NCBI RefSeq assembly: GCF_046159715.1
Contig: NZ_JBJXCT010000011.1
Coordinates: 3,512 to 67,511, forward strand
From: Pampinifervens sp037481935
GTDB taxonomy: Bacteria; Aquificota; Aquificia; Aquificales; Aquificaceae
DNA length: 64,000 nt
Direction: 5' to 3'
The translations under genes and the position numbers were made by a program. Shown one piece after another: positions 25,618-34,174 of the stretch (position 1 is its first letter; every line of letters starts with the position of its first letter). The notes under the pieces were generated by a model, which made no database searches, was not told the DNA's origin, and saw only the letters and a list, made by a program, of their open reading frames with translations.

Positions 25618-26858
25618 AGATTCTGGTTCACATCTGCTGTGCTCCTGATGCGGTTTACTTTCTCAAAAGGCTGAGAGAGGACCATCCTCATGCACAGCTT
25701 GTGGGCTTTTTCTACGACCCCAACATCCACCCCTACGAAGAATACAGACTGAGGCTTCTGGAAACCCACAGGGCCTGCAGGGAGCTGGGCATAGAGCTCC
25801 ATGAAGGTGAGTATGACCTGGAAAACTGGCTATCTGCGGTAAAGGGCTATGAGGAGGAGCCAGAAAGAGGCAGGAGGTGCGCCATATGCTTTGACTACAG
25901 GCTTCTCAGGAGCCTTGAGTTTGCAAAGGAGGTGGGTGCAACCCACCTGACCACAACCCTTCTCATGAGCCCCAAGAAGGAGTTTCTCATGCTAAAAGAA
26001 AGTGGTGAAAAGGTATGTGAGGGCTCGGGCATACAGTTTCTCCCTCTGGACTATCGCAAGGGTGGTGGCACTCAGGAGATGTTCAGGCTCTCTAAAGAGC
26101 TTCAGTTTTATCATCAGGACTACTGCGGATGCATTTACGGACTTTTCAAACAGAAAAAGGGAGATGTGCACTGGGACCTCCTATCTTCTGGCGGAAGGAG
26201 ACCTGGAAGCAAAGAGGAGCTGAGTTTTATAAAGGAGATAAGGCTCTTTGCACAGGGTGAGCTTGGTCTTTCCTGCAGGGAATGGGAGTTTGGGTTCATA
26301 AACTGGCGGCTCCTTCAGGGAAGGCTGGAGGTAGCAGGTCAGACAGTCCCTTCCTTTGTCCGACCCTACTCTCCTTCCATAAAAGGTCTTCTGAAGGCGG
26401 ACCCGGAAGAGAAGGTGGGAAGGGTCATATACTTCAACAAGGGAGGTCTAAAAGTTATACTCACAGAGGGGCTCAGAGACGAGCCTCTTGATACGCCAGA
26501 CAACCTCTGCAGTCCCACCTTTCTTGTGCCAGAAGATTATGAGGAGCTTCTTCTGAAAAATCGTGTTTCAGCCACACTTCAGACGGAGATAGTCCCAGAA
26601 AGGTCTCTTCTTTTAATTATTGGCAGCACAGAGGCTGAGGAAATAGTCCACCTGCCTGCAGATACCCTTCAGGATGGAAGGGGTATAAGCATGGACTGGC
26701 TCAGGGAGTTTCTCTCAAGGGGGCGGAGGGAAATTGCTATAGGAAAAAGAGCTTACCTTGTAGCCGGCGCCAGCAGTCTGGGAAATCCTGGCATAAGATA
26801 CTTTGAGGAGAGAACGGGCAAAAAGGTCAGCAGTCTTCTCTGTAATCAAAACTTTTAG
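25614..26858 (+). CDS. queH: QueH-type epoxyqueuosine reductase with long C-terminal extension
   Basis: QueH (DUF208) makes queuosine in tRNA by reducing epoxyqueuosine with Fe-S and non-heme iron. Motifs: HICCAPD (C8, C9), RRCAICFDYRL (C89, C92) and DYCGCIYG (C171, C173). The family is usually 180-250 residues, but this protein has 414; residues about 185-414 form an additional region I do not recognise, with only scattered Cys. It overlaps the NifS-like stop codon (ATGA) and converges with mazG by 32 bases. Confidence 0.85.
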   Translation: MKILVHICCAPDAVYFLKRLREDHPHAQLVGFFYDPNIHPYEEYRLRLLETHRACRELGIELHEGEYDLENWLSAVKGYEEEPERGRRCAICFDYRLLRSLEFAKEVGATHLTTTLLMSPKKEFLMLKESGEKVCEGSGIQFLPLDYRKGGGTQEMFRLSKELQFYHQDYCGCIYGLFKQKKGDVHWDLLSSGGRRPGSKEELSFIKEIRLFAQGELGLSCREWEFGFINWRLLQGRLEVAGQTVPSFVRPYSPSIKGLLKADPEEKVGRVIYFNKGGLKVILTEGLRDEPLDTPDNLCSPTFLVPEDYEELLLKNRVSATLQTEIVPERSLLLIIGSTEAEEIVHLPADTLQDGRGISMDWLREFLSRGRREIAIGKRAYLVAGASSLGNPGIRYFEERTGKKVSSLLCNQNF

Positions 26859-27585
26859 ACTCAAGCCATAGCACATCCATCTCCTGAAGGGTCATATCCT
26901 TTAGCTCCCTGCCCATCTCTCTGGCTCTCCTCTCCATATACCTGAACCTTTTTTCAAACCTGTCGTTGGCCTTCTGCAGGCAAAGCTCGGCGTCCAGCCC
27001 CAGAAGCCTCCCAAGCTCCACCACCGCAGTGAGGAGGTCGCCCAGCTCGTGCTCCAGCTCTCTTCTATCTCCCAGAGCCATGGCTTCTTTTAACTCCTGT
27101 AGCTCCTCCATGAGCTTCTCTATGACCTGCTCGGGTCTTTCAAAGTCAAAACCCACAAGGCTCGCCCTGTCCTGAAGCTTCTGAGACCTCATAAGAGCTG
27201 GAAGATTTCTGGGAACACCATCAAGGACGCTCTCCCTTTCTCTGAGCTTTCTCTCCTCCCAGTTTCTGAGAACCTCTTCCGGGCTTTCACAGCCAAAGAC
27301 ATGAGGGTGGCGGTCTACGAGCTTTTTGCTGAGCCCTTCTATCACATCCTTTATGTCAAAGGCAGACCTCTCCTTAGCTATCTGAGAGTGGAAAACCACC
27401 TGAAGCAGAAGGTCTCCAAGCTCTTCTTTCAGCTTCTTGTCATCACCCGAGTCTATGGCATCAAGGAGTTCATAGGCTTCCTCTACAAGGTATTTTTTCA
27501 GGCTCTGGTGTGTCTGAGACCTGTCCCAGGGACATTTTGAGCGTAGCTCTTCCATGATATTCAGGAGTCTATCAAAGGCTTCCAT
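26827..27585 (-). CDS. mazG: MazG nucleoside triphosphate pyrophosphohydrolase
   Basis: Hydrolyses (d)NTPs to monophosphates plus pyrophosphate, a housecleaning enzyme that also damps ppGpp responses. The 252 residues show two tandem all-alpha NTP-PPase halves: SLKKYLVEEAYELLDAI with KEELGDLLLQVVFHSQ in the first, and LEHELGDLLTAVVELGRLLG in the second. No Shine-Dalgarno; TATAAT lies about 7 bases before the ATG on the minus strand. It is divergent from the coiled-coil gene at 27603 with 17 bases between starts. Confidence 0.93.
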   Translation of the reverse strand: MEAFDRLLNIMEELRSKCPWDRSQTHQSLKKYLVEEAYELLDAIDSGDDKKLKEELGDLLLQVVFHSQIAKERSAFDIKDVIEGLSKKLVDRHPHVFGCESPEEVLRNWEERKLRERESVLDGVPRNLPALMRSQKLQDRASLVGFDFERPEQVIEKLMEELQELKEAMALGDRRELEHELGDLLTAVVELGRLLGLDAELCLQKANDRFEKRFRYMERRAREMGRELKDMTLQEMDVLWLESKSFDYREDC

Positions 27586-27602
27586 GGGCTATATTATAGT
27601 CT
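27586..27602. promoter_or_regulatory. 17-base divergent promoter core
   Basis: The 17 bases between the mazG and coiled-coil start codons contain TATATTATAG. TATTAT (27592-27597) faces right, ending 5 bases before the ATG at 27603, and TATAAT on the opposite strand faces mazG, about 7 bases from its ATG. Both messages would be leaderless. Clear -35 boxes were not found. Confidence 0.45.
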
Positions 27603-28808
27603 ATGCTGAGAGAGGCTCTGAAACTGCTTTTCCTCATAGTATCCTACAACTTCATACTTCATTACCTGTCCACCTTCCTGCCAGTCCCCCTATTCCCCTA
27701 TCAGATGGAAGATATTCTCATGGTAGCATCCTTTGTTTCAGCTCTTTACCTGGCCTGGCTTTTTGGATACAGAGAGAGAACAGTAATCTGGCTTGCATAC
27801 GTTTCCCTCTTTCAGGTTGTAGGACTTTCATTCTTGAGAGAAGACTATGAGGTCATAACCCAGTTTCTTCCACCTCTTTTGCTGACCGTTTCCCTTATAT
27901 GGCTTTTTGAATCTCCCATGGAAAGAAGAACGAGAAGGCTTGAGGAGGAAAGAAGGAGGCTTGAGGAAGAGCTTAGAAGGAATGACGCAGAACTCAGAAG
28001 ACTTCTTGAGCAGATAAACCTTTCAAAAGACCTCGCAGAGAGGCTTTCCAGGGAGAAGGAGATCATAGAGAGGGAATTCAGAAGGCTGAGGGAGGAAGAG
28101 CTCGCAGAGAAGGAAGAGCTTGAGCGTGAGAGGGAAATTCTGGTCCAGAAGCTTCAGGAGAATCAGAGAAAACTCACTGAATACACAGATAGGCTTGAAA
28201 GACTTACAAAAATAAACAGAGAACTCTTTGAGATGCTCGAAGCTATACAGGATGTAGAGCCAAAGGGAGGAAAAGAGGAAGTATCAAGATTAAGACAGGA
28301 GAGGAAAAGGCTTTCCAGAGAGCTCATACAGATGCAGGAACTTTTAGAGGAACTATCAAGAGAAAACATGGAGATAAGTAAAAAATACGAGGACCTCCTG
28401 AAGAAGTTTGAACAGGAAAGGAGAGAAAGGGAAAGGCTTGAGGTGGAGGTAGAAAACCTTCTCAAGCAGGTAGAGAACAGGAAGGAAGTCTATGAGGAAG
28501 TGTTTTCCTTCCTGTTTGAAAACATAGAGTTTGAAGAGAGAGCGATAAGGGAATTTTTGGAGCTTGACAGGGTTGCAAAAAGGGAGTTTCTCAGAGAGCT
28601 CATGCTACTGAACATGAAGGACAGGGACGAGAGGTTTGAGGTCATGAAGGGATACAGAAATGTCTTCAAGTTAAAGCCCATGGGCGGGAGGATATACTTT
28701 ACCTTTGGTGGAGTAAAAAGATGGAAGGTGATAGGCATGCTATGGGGTGAGGAGGACAAGACCAAGGACAGATACGCCAGGGAGCTTCTGGTAAAATATA
28801 AGGATTAA
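27603..28808 (+). CDS. Membrane-anchored coiled-coil protein with RelE/HigB-like C-terminal domain
   Basis: A 401-residue protein of three parts: about three membrane helices (residues 1-105), a very long, heptad-rich coiled coil (110-300, dominated by Glu/Arg/Leu), and a small C-terminal domain (about 345-401) whose pattern YRNVFKLKPMGGRIYFTF then WKVIGMLWGEEDKTKDRYA resembles RelE/HigB-type ribonuclease folds. If so, it would place an RNase-like domain on a stalk at the membrane. It is followed by a release-factor-like gene and a NYN nuclease. The RelE-like assignment is by pattern only. Confidence 0.5.
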   Translation: MLREALKLLFLIVSYNFILHYLSTFLPVPLFPYQMEDILMVASFVSALYLAWLFGYRERTVIWLAYVSLFQVVGLSFLREDYEVITQFLPPLLLTVSLIWLFESPMERRTRRLEEERRRLEEELRRNDAELRRLLEQINLSKDLAERLSREKEIIEREFRRLREEELAEKEELEREREILVQKLQENQRKLTEYTDRLERLTKINRELFEMLEAIQDVEPKGGKEEVSRLRQERKRLSRELIQMQELLEELSRENMEISKKYEDLLKKFEQERRERERLEVEVENLLKQVENRKEVYEEVFSFLFENIEFEERAIREFLELDRVAKREFLRELMLLNMKDRDERFEVMKGYRNVFKLKPMGGRIYFTFGGVKRWKVIGMLWGEEDKTKDRYARELLVKYKD

Positions 28809-28829
28809 AGGAAATCAATGAGGAGGTAG

Positions 28830-30050
28830 TTGATGAAAAGCCTGAAAGACGCTATTGAAAGGCTTTTGAGCTTCAGACCCGATGGTTACATGGTAACAAA
28901 CCTCTATCTCAGGCTTGGAGTGGAGGAAAGAACTGACAGAAAGTATCTCAGGACCTTTAAGGACCTTGTTAAAGCTCAGAAGGAATACTCAGAAGGATGG
29001 GGACTCAAGGATGATGTGCTGAAGTCCGTTGAAGAGGACTTTAAGAAAATGGAGGCCTTCCTTTCAGAGCCTGAAAACCTCAAGGGATGTAGGGGTATTG
29101 CCCTCTTCTCCTCATCCGCCAGGGGACTCTTTGAGGTCATAAAACTCCCATACACTTACAGAAACAGACTTATGCTATCCCAGGACCCTTTAATAAGGGA
29201 AATAGCCACCATTGATGAAGAGCTTGGCAGGATAGGAATACTCCTTATAGACAGGAAGCATGTGAGGTTTTTCCTCATGGACCTTGAAGGAGTTGAGGAG
29301 GTTCTGGACTTTGTAGAGCCTCTGGCAACGAGAGCACACAGGTTCCACTCTGGGGGAAGTATGCTGAAGGGTGCAGAGGGCACCATGAAGTTCTCCATGC
29401 CATCCAGAATAGGTGGTCCAGACATGGTCCAGCACTCCTTTGGCGAATACAGGTTTAACATGAGGATAAAGGAAGAAAGGCACAGGCTTTTCAAGATTGC
29501 AGGAGATGCCCTCATGGAGGCATGGAAAGAGAGCAAGTTTGACAGGCTAATAATTGGCTCTGACAGAGAAGATGTAAGAGAGATTGAGAACCACCTGCAC
29601 CCATACCTTCTGGAAAGGCTTGTGGGATACATAAACATTAACCCCTCCTACGTGGAGGACACAGAGCTGAAAGAAAAGGTTTACCACTTGCTTATCCAGA
29701 AGAGTAGAGAAGAAGAGTTTAGGCTGCTTGATGAACTCAAAGAAATGGAGGGCAAGGGTCTTGCAGTCAACGGCACTTCAAAGGTTCTCCAGCAGCTATA
29801 CAATGGTAATGTTCGGCTCCTTCTTGTCCCTGAGAGCTTTCATAAGCCAGGCTATGTCTGTGAAAGGTCCCGCCTCCCACTCTTAGAGCCAGAATGTCCT
29901 GCAGAGGAAAAGGTGTATGCTGTGCCTGATGTAATAAATGAGGTGATTGAGCTTGCCCTAGAGGAAAGAGCCAGAGTGAAGACAGTTCTCTCGGAGGAGG
30001 TCCAGAAGAGGATAGATGGGCTTGCCTGCTATATGCGGTTTGCTCTATGA
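28830..30050 (+). CDS. baeRF/Vms1-like archaeo-eukaryotic release-factor family protein
   Basis: A 406-residue protein of the bacterial relatives of eRF1/Pelota/Vms1. The central region RGIALFSSSARGLFEVIKLP, then GRIGILLIDRKHVRFFLMDLEG, is the family hallmark (eRF1 domain 2-like), and the end carries an eRF1 domain-3 pattern with two cysteines (YVCERSR...PECPAEE). The GGQ tripeptide of true release factors is absent; a GGSM occurs in its place. Vms1 cuts peptidyl-tRNA on split ribosomes, so a ribosome-rescue role is plausible. GAGGAGG precedes the ATG. It overlaps the NYN gene by 4 bases. Confidence 0.7.
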   Translation: MMKSLKDAIERLLSFRPDGYMVTNLYLRLGVEERTDRKYLRTFKDLVKAQKEYSEGWGLKDDVLKSVEEDFKKMEAFLSEPENLKGCRGIALFSSSARGLFEVIKLPYTYRNRLMLSQDPLIREIATIDEELGRIGILLIDRKHVRFFLMDLEGVEEVLDFVEPLATRAHRFHSGGSMLKGAEGTMKFSMPSRIGGPDMVQHSFGEYRFNMRIKEERHRLFKIAGDALMEAWKESKFDRLIIGSDREDVREIENHLHPYLLERLVGYININPSYVEDTELKEKVYHLLIQKSREEEFRLLDELKEMEGKGLAVNGTSKVLQQLYNGNVRLLLVPESFHKPGYVCERSRLPLLEPECPAEEKVYAVPDVINEVIELALEERARVKTVLSEEVQKRIDGLACYMRFAL

Positions 30051-30643
30051 ACTATGAAAGGGTCCTCATATTCATAGACGGCTCCAACCTCTTTCATGCC
30101 ATAAGGTATATGAACATAAAAATAGACTATCAGAAGCTGGTAGAGTTCCTCAGAGAGGACAGAAGGCTAATAAGAGCTTACTTCTACGGTGCTGTGCCCC
30201 AGGAAAAGGACATAAAAAAGAACAGCCCCGAGTGGGAAAGCTATCTGAGACAGAGGAGGTTTCTTGAAGAGCTCTCACTCCAGGGCATAAAGGTAAAACT
30301 GGCGAAGCTCAGAAGACTTCCCTCTGGTGAATACATAGAAAAAGAGGTGGATATAATGCTGGCAACAGACATGCTCAGCATGGCATACATGAACACCTAC
30401 GACACTGCGGTGCTGGTAAGCGGAGACAGCGATTTCTCCTATACGGTGGAAGAGGTGCAGAGGATAGGTAAAAGGGTTGAGAACGCCACCTTCAAAAGGA
30501 CGAGCTCTTACCACCTCCGGAAAGTCTGCGACAGGTTTCTGCTCCTAGACGATTACATGGACAGGTTTGTGGTGGAGGAAAAGATAGAGCTAACTCAAGA
30601 ACTCAGCTTCTGGGAGAGGATAAGAAAGTTATGGAAAAGGTAA
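30047..30643 (+). CDS. NYN-domain (PIN-like) ribonuclease
   Basis: A 198-residue NYN/LabA-like protein with the metal-binding acids of PIN-fold RNases: FIDGSNLFHA near residue 10, EVDIMLATDM near 105 and LVSGDSDFSYTVEEV near 125, followed by GKRVENATF. Such enzymes cut single-stranded or structured RNA. Its ATG overlaps the stop of the baeRF gene and its 3' end overlaps ribF by 13 bases. A lysine/arginine-rich end (RIRKLWKR) may help RNA binding. Confidence 0.85.
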   Translation: MNYERVLIFIDGSNLFHAIRYMNIKIDYQKLVEFLREDRRLIRAYFYGAVPQEKDIKKNSPEWESYLRQRRFLEELSLQGIKVKLAKLRRLPSGEYIEKEVDIMLATDMLSMAYMNTYDTAVLVSGDSDFSYTVEEVQRIGKRVENATFKRTSSYHLRKVCDRFLLLDDYMDRFVVEEKIELTQELSFWERIRKLWKR

Positions 30644-31575
30644 TCTGTCTGAAGACAAGCCAGAGTGGTTGTCTGAAAGGCCTGAAGTGTGTGGAAGAGT
30701 TAAAAGAACCTTCTGTGGTCACTGTTGGGAATTTTGATGGCGTTCATAGGGGACATAAACATCTTCTGGAAAGGGTTATATCAAGGGCAAGAGAAAAGGG
30801 GCTGAGAAGCCTTGTCCTGTCCTTTTACCCCCATCCTCTCAAAATACTGAGCCCGGCGCAGGCACCCTGTGAGCTCACGGACTTGTGGGAAAGGGCAAAG
30901 CTGATGGTTGATGAGGGGGTGGACTGGGTTGTCTTCGTGAAGTTTGACAGGAGGTTTTCAAGGCTCTCCGCCGAGGAGTTTATAAGGGAGGTTCTCTGGG
31001 AAAGGCTAAAGTGCAGGCATCTTGTGGTAGGCTACGACTGGAGGTTTGGATACAGACGCGAGGGTGAAATAGAGCTTGCCAAGGAGCTGGGAAGAGAAAT
31101 GGGTTTTCATGTGGAAGAGACTGAGCCTTTCAGGATAAACGGTCATGTGGTAAGCAGCACTCTGATAAGAAGACTGCTACACATGGGAAGGCTTAAAGAG
31201 TCTGCTCTTTATCTGGGGAGGAACTATGCCCTGAGAAGAAGGGTTGTAAGTGGAGACAGAAGAGGTTCCTCTCTTGGCTTTCCAACCGCAAACCTTGAAA
31301 ATACAGAAAACCTCTGCCTAAAGGAGGGTGTGTATGCAGTCAGAGTTGAAGATAATTTCATGGGTGTTGCCAACTATGGGGTAAGACCAACCTTTGGAGG
31401 AAAGAGAAAGGTTCTTGAAGTCCATCTCCTTGACTTTGAAGGGAACTTGAAAGGTAAGGAGATAAAGGTGGAGTTCCTGAAGTTTATCAGAGAGGAGAAA
31501 AGGTTCTCCAGCCCGGAGGAACTAAAGAGGCAGATAGCTCAGGACATATCAGCTGTCAGAAGCCTCCTGGGATGA
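30631..31575 (+). CDS. ribF: Bifunctional riboflavin kinase/FAD synthetase
   Basis: Makes FMN from riboflavin and then FAD. The 314 residues contain the N-terminal adenylyltransferase motif VTVGNFDGVHRGH near residue 35, the STLIRRLL segment, and the C-terminal kinase domain with GSSLGFPTANL and GVYAVRV. No FMN riboswitch is visible, as the gene starts inside the NYN gene. Its 3' end overlaps a small convergent gene by 27 bases. Confidence 0.94.
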   Translation: MEKVICLKTSQSGCLKGLKCVEELKEPSVVTVGNFDGVHRGHKHLLERVISRAREKGLRSLVLSFYPHPLKILSPAQAPCELTDLWERAKLMVDEGVDWVVFVKFDRRFSRLSAEEFIREVLWERLKCRHLVVGYDWRFGYRREGEIELAKELGREMGFHVEETEPFRINGHVVSSTLIRRLLHMGRLKESALYLGRNYALRRRVVSGDRRGSSLGFPTANLENTENLCLKEGVYAVRVEDNFMGVANYGVRPTFGGKRKVLEVHLLDFEGNLKGKEIKVEFLKFIREEKRFSSPEELKRQIAQDISAVRSLLG

Positions 31576-31833
31576 GTAGCCTATATAGAGGACTTTGCCA
31601 GCTTTTGTAAGTCCGAAGGACCTTTCCATTCTATCCCTCAAGCCCTTTTTGTTCTCCAGAAAATCCTTAAGAGTTTTTGGCTCTCCGTGGGCTCTCAACA
31701 TGTATTCTTTTACCTCTCCGTTTTCAAAATGAATCCTTACTGGAAGACAGTAGAACTTGGAATTTTCACCATCGTGGCATCTTTCTATTTCTCCGATTAC
31801 CTCAATGCGAAGGCTTTTTGCCACTATTTCCAT
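31549..31833 (-). CDS. Conserved-looking hypothetical protein, 94 residues
   Basis: I do not recognise this small soluble protein. It starts MEIVAKSLRIEVIGEIERCHDG, has alternating hydrophobic stretches suggesting a beta-rich N-terminal half and a charged helix in the second half, with two Cys (residues 19 and 28). It lies 11 bases after the sigma-54 activator on the same strand and is therefore probably the last gene of that transcription unit. Confidence 0.55.
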   Translation of the reverse strand: MEIVAKSLRIEVIGEIERCHDGENSKFYCLPVRIHFENGEVKEYMLRAHGEPKTLKDFLENKKGLRDRMERSFGLTKAGKVLYIGYSSQEASDS

Positions 31834-31844
31834 GGTTGTATATT

Positions 31845-33410
31845 TTAACCCATACCCAGTTCTTTTAGCTTCCTCCAGAGGGTGGTTCTGTGCATGCCGA
31901 GCATCTTTGCCGCAAGGCTTCTGTTTCCTCCCACCTGTTCAAGAATCCTTTTTATTCTCTCTCTTTCTTCATCCCGGTCGCCCTCTGCAGCTTCCACCTC
32001 TATCTGAATGTCTTCCACATTTATGAAACTCCCCCTGCAGGTGATGACCGCACGCTCTATAATGTTTTCAAGCTCCCGCACATTACCGGGGAAGTGGTAG
32101 GAAAGGAGAAGCCTCAGGGCTTCAGAAGATATTCCTCTTATCTTTCTTGAGTATTTTCTTGAATACTTCTCTAAAAAGTGGTTCACAAGGGCTGGTATAT
32201 CTTCTTTCCTCTCTCTGAGGGGAGGTAGATACAGTCTTACAACGCTTAGCCTGTAGTAAAGGTCCTCTCTAAATTGCCCCTGTCTTATCAGTTCCCTGAG
32301 GTTTCTGTTGGTGGAGGCTACTATACGCACGTTTGCCCTTCTTGTTCTGGTATCTCCGAGCCTTTCAAACTCCTTCTCCTGCACCAGATGAAGAATCTTC
32401 GCCTGAAGATGCATGGGCATATCACCAATCTCGTCCAGAAACAGGGTGCCACCATCCGCAAGCTCCACCTTGCCGGGTTTGTCTTTGACCGCACCAGTGA
32501 AAGCTCCCCTCATGTATCCGAATAGCTCTGCCTCAAGAAGGCTCTCGGGTATGGCGGCGCAGTTGACCTTGACAAAGGGACCATCCCTCCTGGGAGATAG
32601 GTAATGTATATATCTTGCAAGAAGACTCTTGCCAGCGCCCGTCTCTCCTTCAAGAAGGATGTTCACATCATAATCTGAGACGGTCTTTACCGTGTCCAGC
32701 ACCTTCTGGAAGGCGGGACTCTTGGTTATGATGGTTTCCTCCTCACCCAGCTCACATATAGATACCTCGTTAACCACATAAAGAGATGCCACATAACCAA
32801 ATCCAGAGGACATGGGAGAAATGAGAAGAGATGCTCTTTGCCTTCCACAGGGTGTTTCCACGAATATGTCTGCCCTCTCGCCCTCTGGAGGGAGCTCCTG
32901 AAGGGAGAGGTTTATAAGCTCTTTTATGTTTCTACCTGCCAGTGTTTCTCCTTCCTCTCTACAGAGCATCCTTCTTGCAACCCTGTTATGCTCCACCACA
33001 TTGCCCTCTGGGTCAAGCACCAGTATGGCTTCCACTATGGAGTTCAGTATGGTTTCCTTGTATGTTCTCTGACGCTCGGCCTCCACTATACAGTGAACCA
33101 CGTTACTCACATCTCTGAAGACCTCAAGAACCCCCACAAACCTATCCCCTTCGTAAAGGGGCGACATGCTCCAGCAGGCATGCTTTGAACTTGATGTCTC
33201 CACGTCGTAGACCTGAACCCCTTCCCCCTCCTCCCTTACATACCCAAAGGGGCAGTTTTTGCATATGGAGAAAAGGCCTATACAGCTTTTCCCTTCAAGC
33301 TCCTGAACTCCCAAAAGCCTCTTTGCAGAGCTGTTGGCATATACCACATGAAAGTTTTCATCTATTACAAGAACACCGTCAAAAAGCCCCTCAAGGAAGG
33401 AAAAATCCAT
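31845..33410 (-). CDS. Sigma-54-dependent transcriptional activator with two PAS domains
   Basis: A 521-residue enhancer-binding protein: two PAS domains (about 1-105 and 115-225), an AAA+ core with Walker A GETGAGKS, the intact GAFTGA loop that touches sigma-54 and Walker B GGTLFLDEIGD, and a Fis-type HTH at the end (GGNRSLAAKMLGMHRTTLWRKL). The first PAS domain has four cysteines (C43, C50, C53, C79) that could hold a redox sensor or metal. A sigma-54 promoter exists 1.5 kb upstream before the DUF2173 genes, a likely target. TATAAT 6 bases before the ATG and no Shine-Dalgarno hint at a leaderless message. Confidence 0.9.
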   Translation of the reverse strand: MDFSFLEGLFDGVLVIDENFHVVYANSSAKRLLGVQELEGKSCIGLFSICKNCPFGYVREEGEGVQVYDVETSSSKHACWSMSPLYEGDRFVGVLEVFRDVSNVVHCIVEAERQRTYKETILNSIVEAILVLDPEGNVVEHNRVARRMLCREEGETLAGRNIKELINLSLQELPPEGERADIFVETPCGRQRASLLISPMSSGFGYVASLYVVNEVSICELGEEETIITKSPAFQKVLDTVKTVSDYDVNILLEGETGAGKSLLARYIHYLSPRRDGPFVKVNCAAIPESLLEAELFGYMRGAFTGAVKDKPGKVELADGGTLFLDEIGDMPMHLQAKILHLVQEKEFERLGDTRTRRANVRIVASTNRNLRELIRQGQFREDLYYRLSVVRLYLPPLRERKEDIPALVNHFLEKYSRKYSRKIRGISSEALRLLLSYHFPGNVRELENIIERAVITCRGSFINVEDIQIEVEAAEGDRDEERERIKRILEQVGGNRSLAAKMLGMHRTTLWRKLKELGMG

Positions 33411-33417
33411 AGCAAAA

Positions 33418-33804
33418 TTATAAATCCCAGCTTGTGGGCACCTTTGACATCATCCTGAGGCTCTCCTCAAAGGCTGACATGTATTTCATGGCGGTTATCA
33501 TGGAACCCTTGAACTTCAGCCTTTTTGTCAACATTGCTGCACGGGGACCCATATCCCCAGTTGCCAGCTTTTTCCAGTTTTCCGGGCTTGCCCAGAGCTC
33601 AAAGTCATATTTGTGGGCGTTTGCCCTTCCGGCGGATTTTGCCACACCCTTTTCCACTATAAGCTCTACTGCATCGCCCTCTTTACCCTCTATGAAATAC
33701 TTTATGGTAGCGGAAAAGTCCTTGAGGTCAGATTTGAGCTTTTCGTTTCTGTTCCATTCTTCCATGTAAGCCCTCATCCATTCTTCTGACAGAAACCTGT
33801 GCAT
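33418..33804 (-). CDS. SCP2 sterol-binding-like domain protein
   Basis: A 128-residue SCP-2-like protein. The typical pattern is seen in the AVELIVEKG strand, FELWASPENWKKLATGDMGPRAAMLTKRLKFKGSM equivalent region and the final helix ending MSKVPTSWDL. The family binds lipids or other hydrophobic ligands in a cytoplasmic pocket; its bacterial role is usually unknown. It lies 10 bases after cytochrome c-552 and 7 before the sigma-54 activator, so the three are likely one transcript. Confidence 0.7.
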   Translation of the reverse strand: MHRFLSEEWMRAYMEEWNRNEKLKSDLKDFSATIKYFIEGKEGDAVELIVEKGVAKSAGRANAHKYDFELWASPENWKKLATGDMGPRAAMLTKRLKFKGSMITAMKYMSAFEESLRMMSKVPTSWDL

Positions 33805-33814
33805 TCTTAACCTC

Positions 33815-34120
33815 CTATTCTAGTGAAAGTATCCACTGGACTATCTGTCTTGCTTCTGCTTCTGGTATTTTCTGCGGTGGCATGGGCACATTACCCCATA
33901 CACCGGCGCTGCCTTTCAGAGTCTTCTCTGTGAGATAATCCACTGTATCCTGTCTGCCTTTATACTTCTTGGCTATGTCCGTATAACTGGGTCCCACCTT
34001 TTTTGCCTTCACATCATGGCATGCCATACATCCCCTCTGCCTTGCCAGCTGTTCACTGGCATAGAGACTACTCAAAAACCCTCCCACCAGAAAAGCACTA
34101 ATAAAGAGGGTTCTCCACAT
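33815..34120 (-). CDS. Cytochrome c-552-type class I cytochrome
   Basis: A 101-residue precursor with signal peptide ending ...LYA and a mature domain beginning SEQLARQRGCMACHD. Heme motif CMACH; methionine ligand in VPMPPQ; C-terminal helix AEARQIVQWILSLE. The mature part matches my memory of Hydrogenobacter thermophilus cytochrome c-552 at most positions, the main clue to the source organism. It carries electrons in the periplasm to terminal oxidases or nitrite reductase. A GGAGG precedes the ATG. It comes after a terminator that follows the DUF2173 pair. Confidence 0.93.
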   Translation of the reverse strand: MWRTLFISAFLVGGFLSSLYASEQLARQRGCMACHDVKAKKVGPSYTDIAKKYKGRQDTVDYLTEKTLKGSAGVWGNVPMPPQKIPEAEARQIVQWILSLE

Positions 34121-34133
34121 ACTGGCCTCCAGT

Positions 34134-34165
34134 AATAAAAAGGAGGGAAGGCTCAGGACCTTCCC
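34134..34165 (-). terminator. Rho-independent terminator after the DUF2173 pair
   Basis: On the minus strand GGGAAGG (34165-34159) pairs with CCTTCCC (34151-34145) around a 7-base loop and is followed by TCCTTTTT. It lies 10 bases after the DUF2173 stop and just before the cytochrome c-552 start, so it should reduce read-through into the cytochrome operon. Confidence 0.7.
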
Positions 34166-34174
34166 CTGTGGCGG

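Noticed and set aside
30500..30640. FMN riboswitch in front of ribF
   Set aside because: ribF begins inside the NYN gene, with no leader region and no RFN-like conserved stems.
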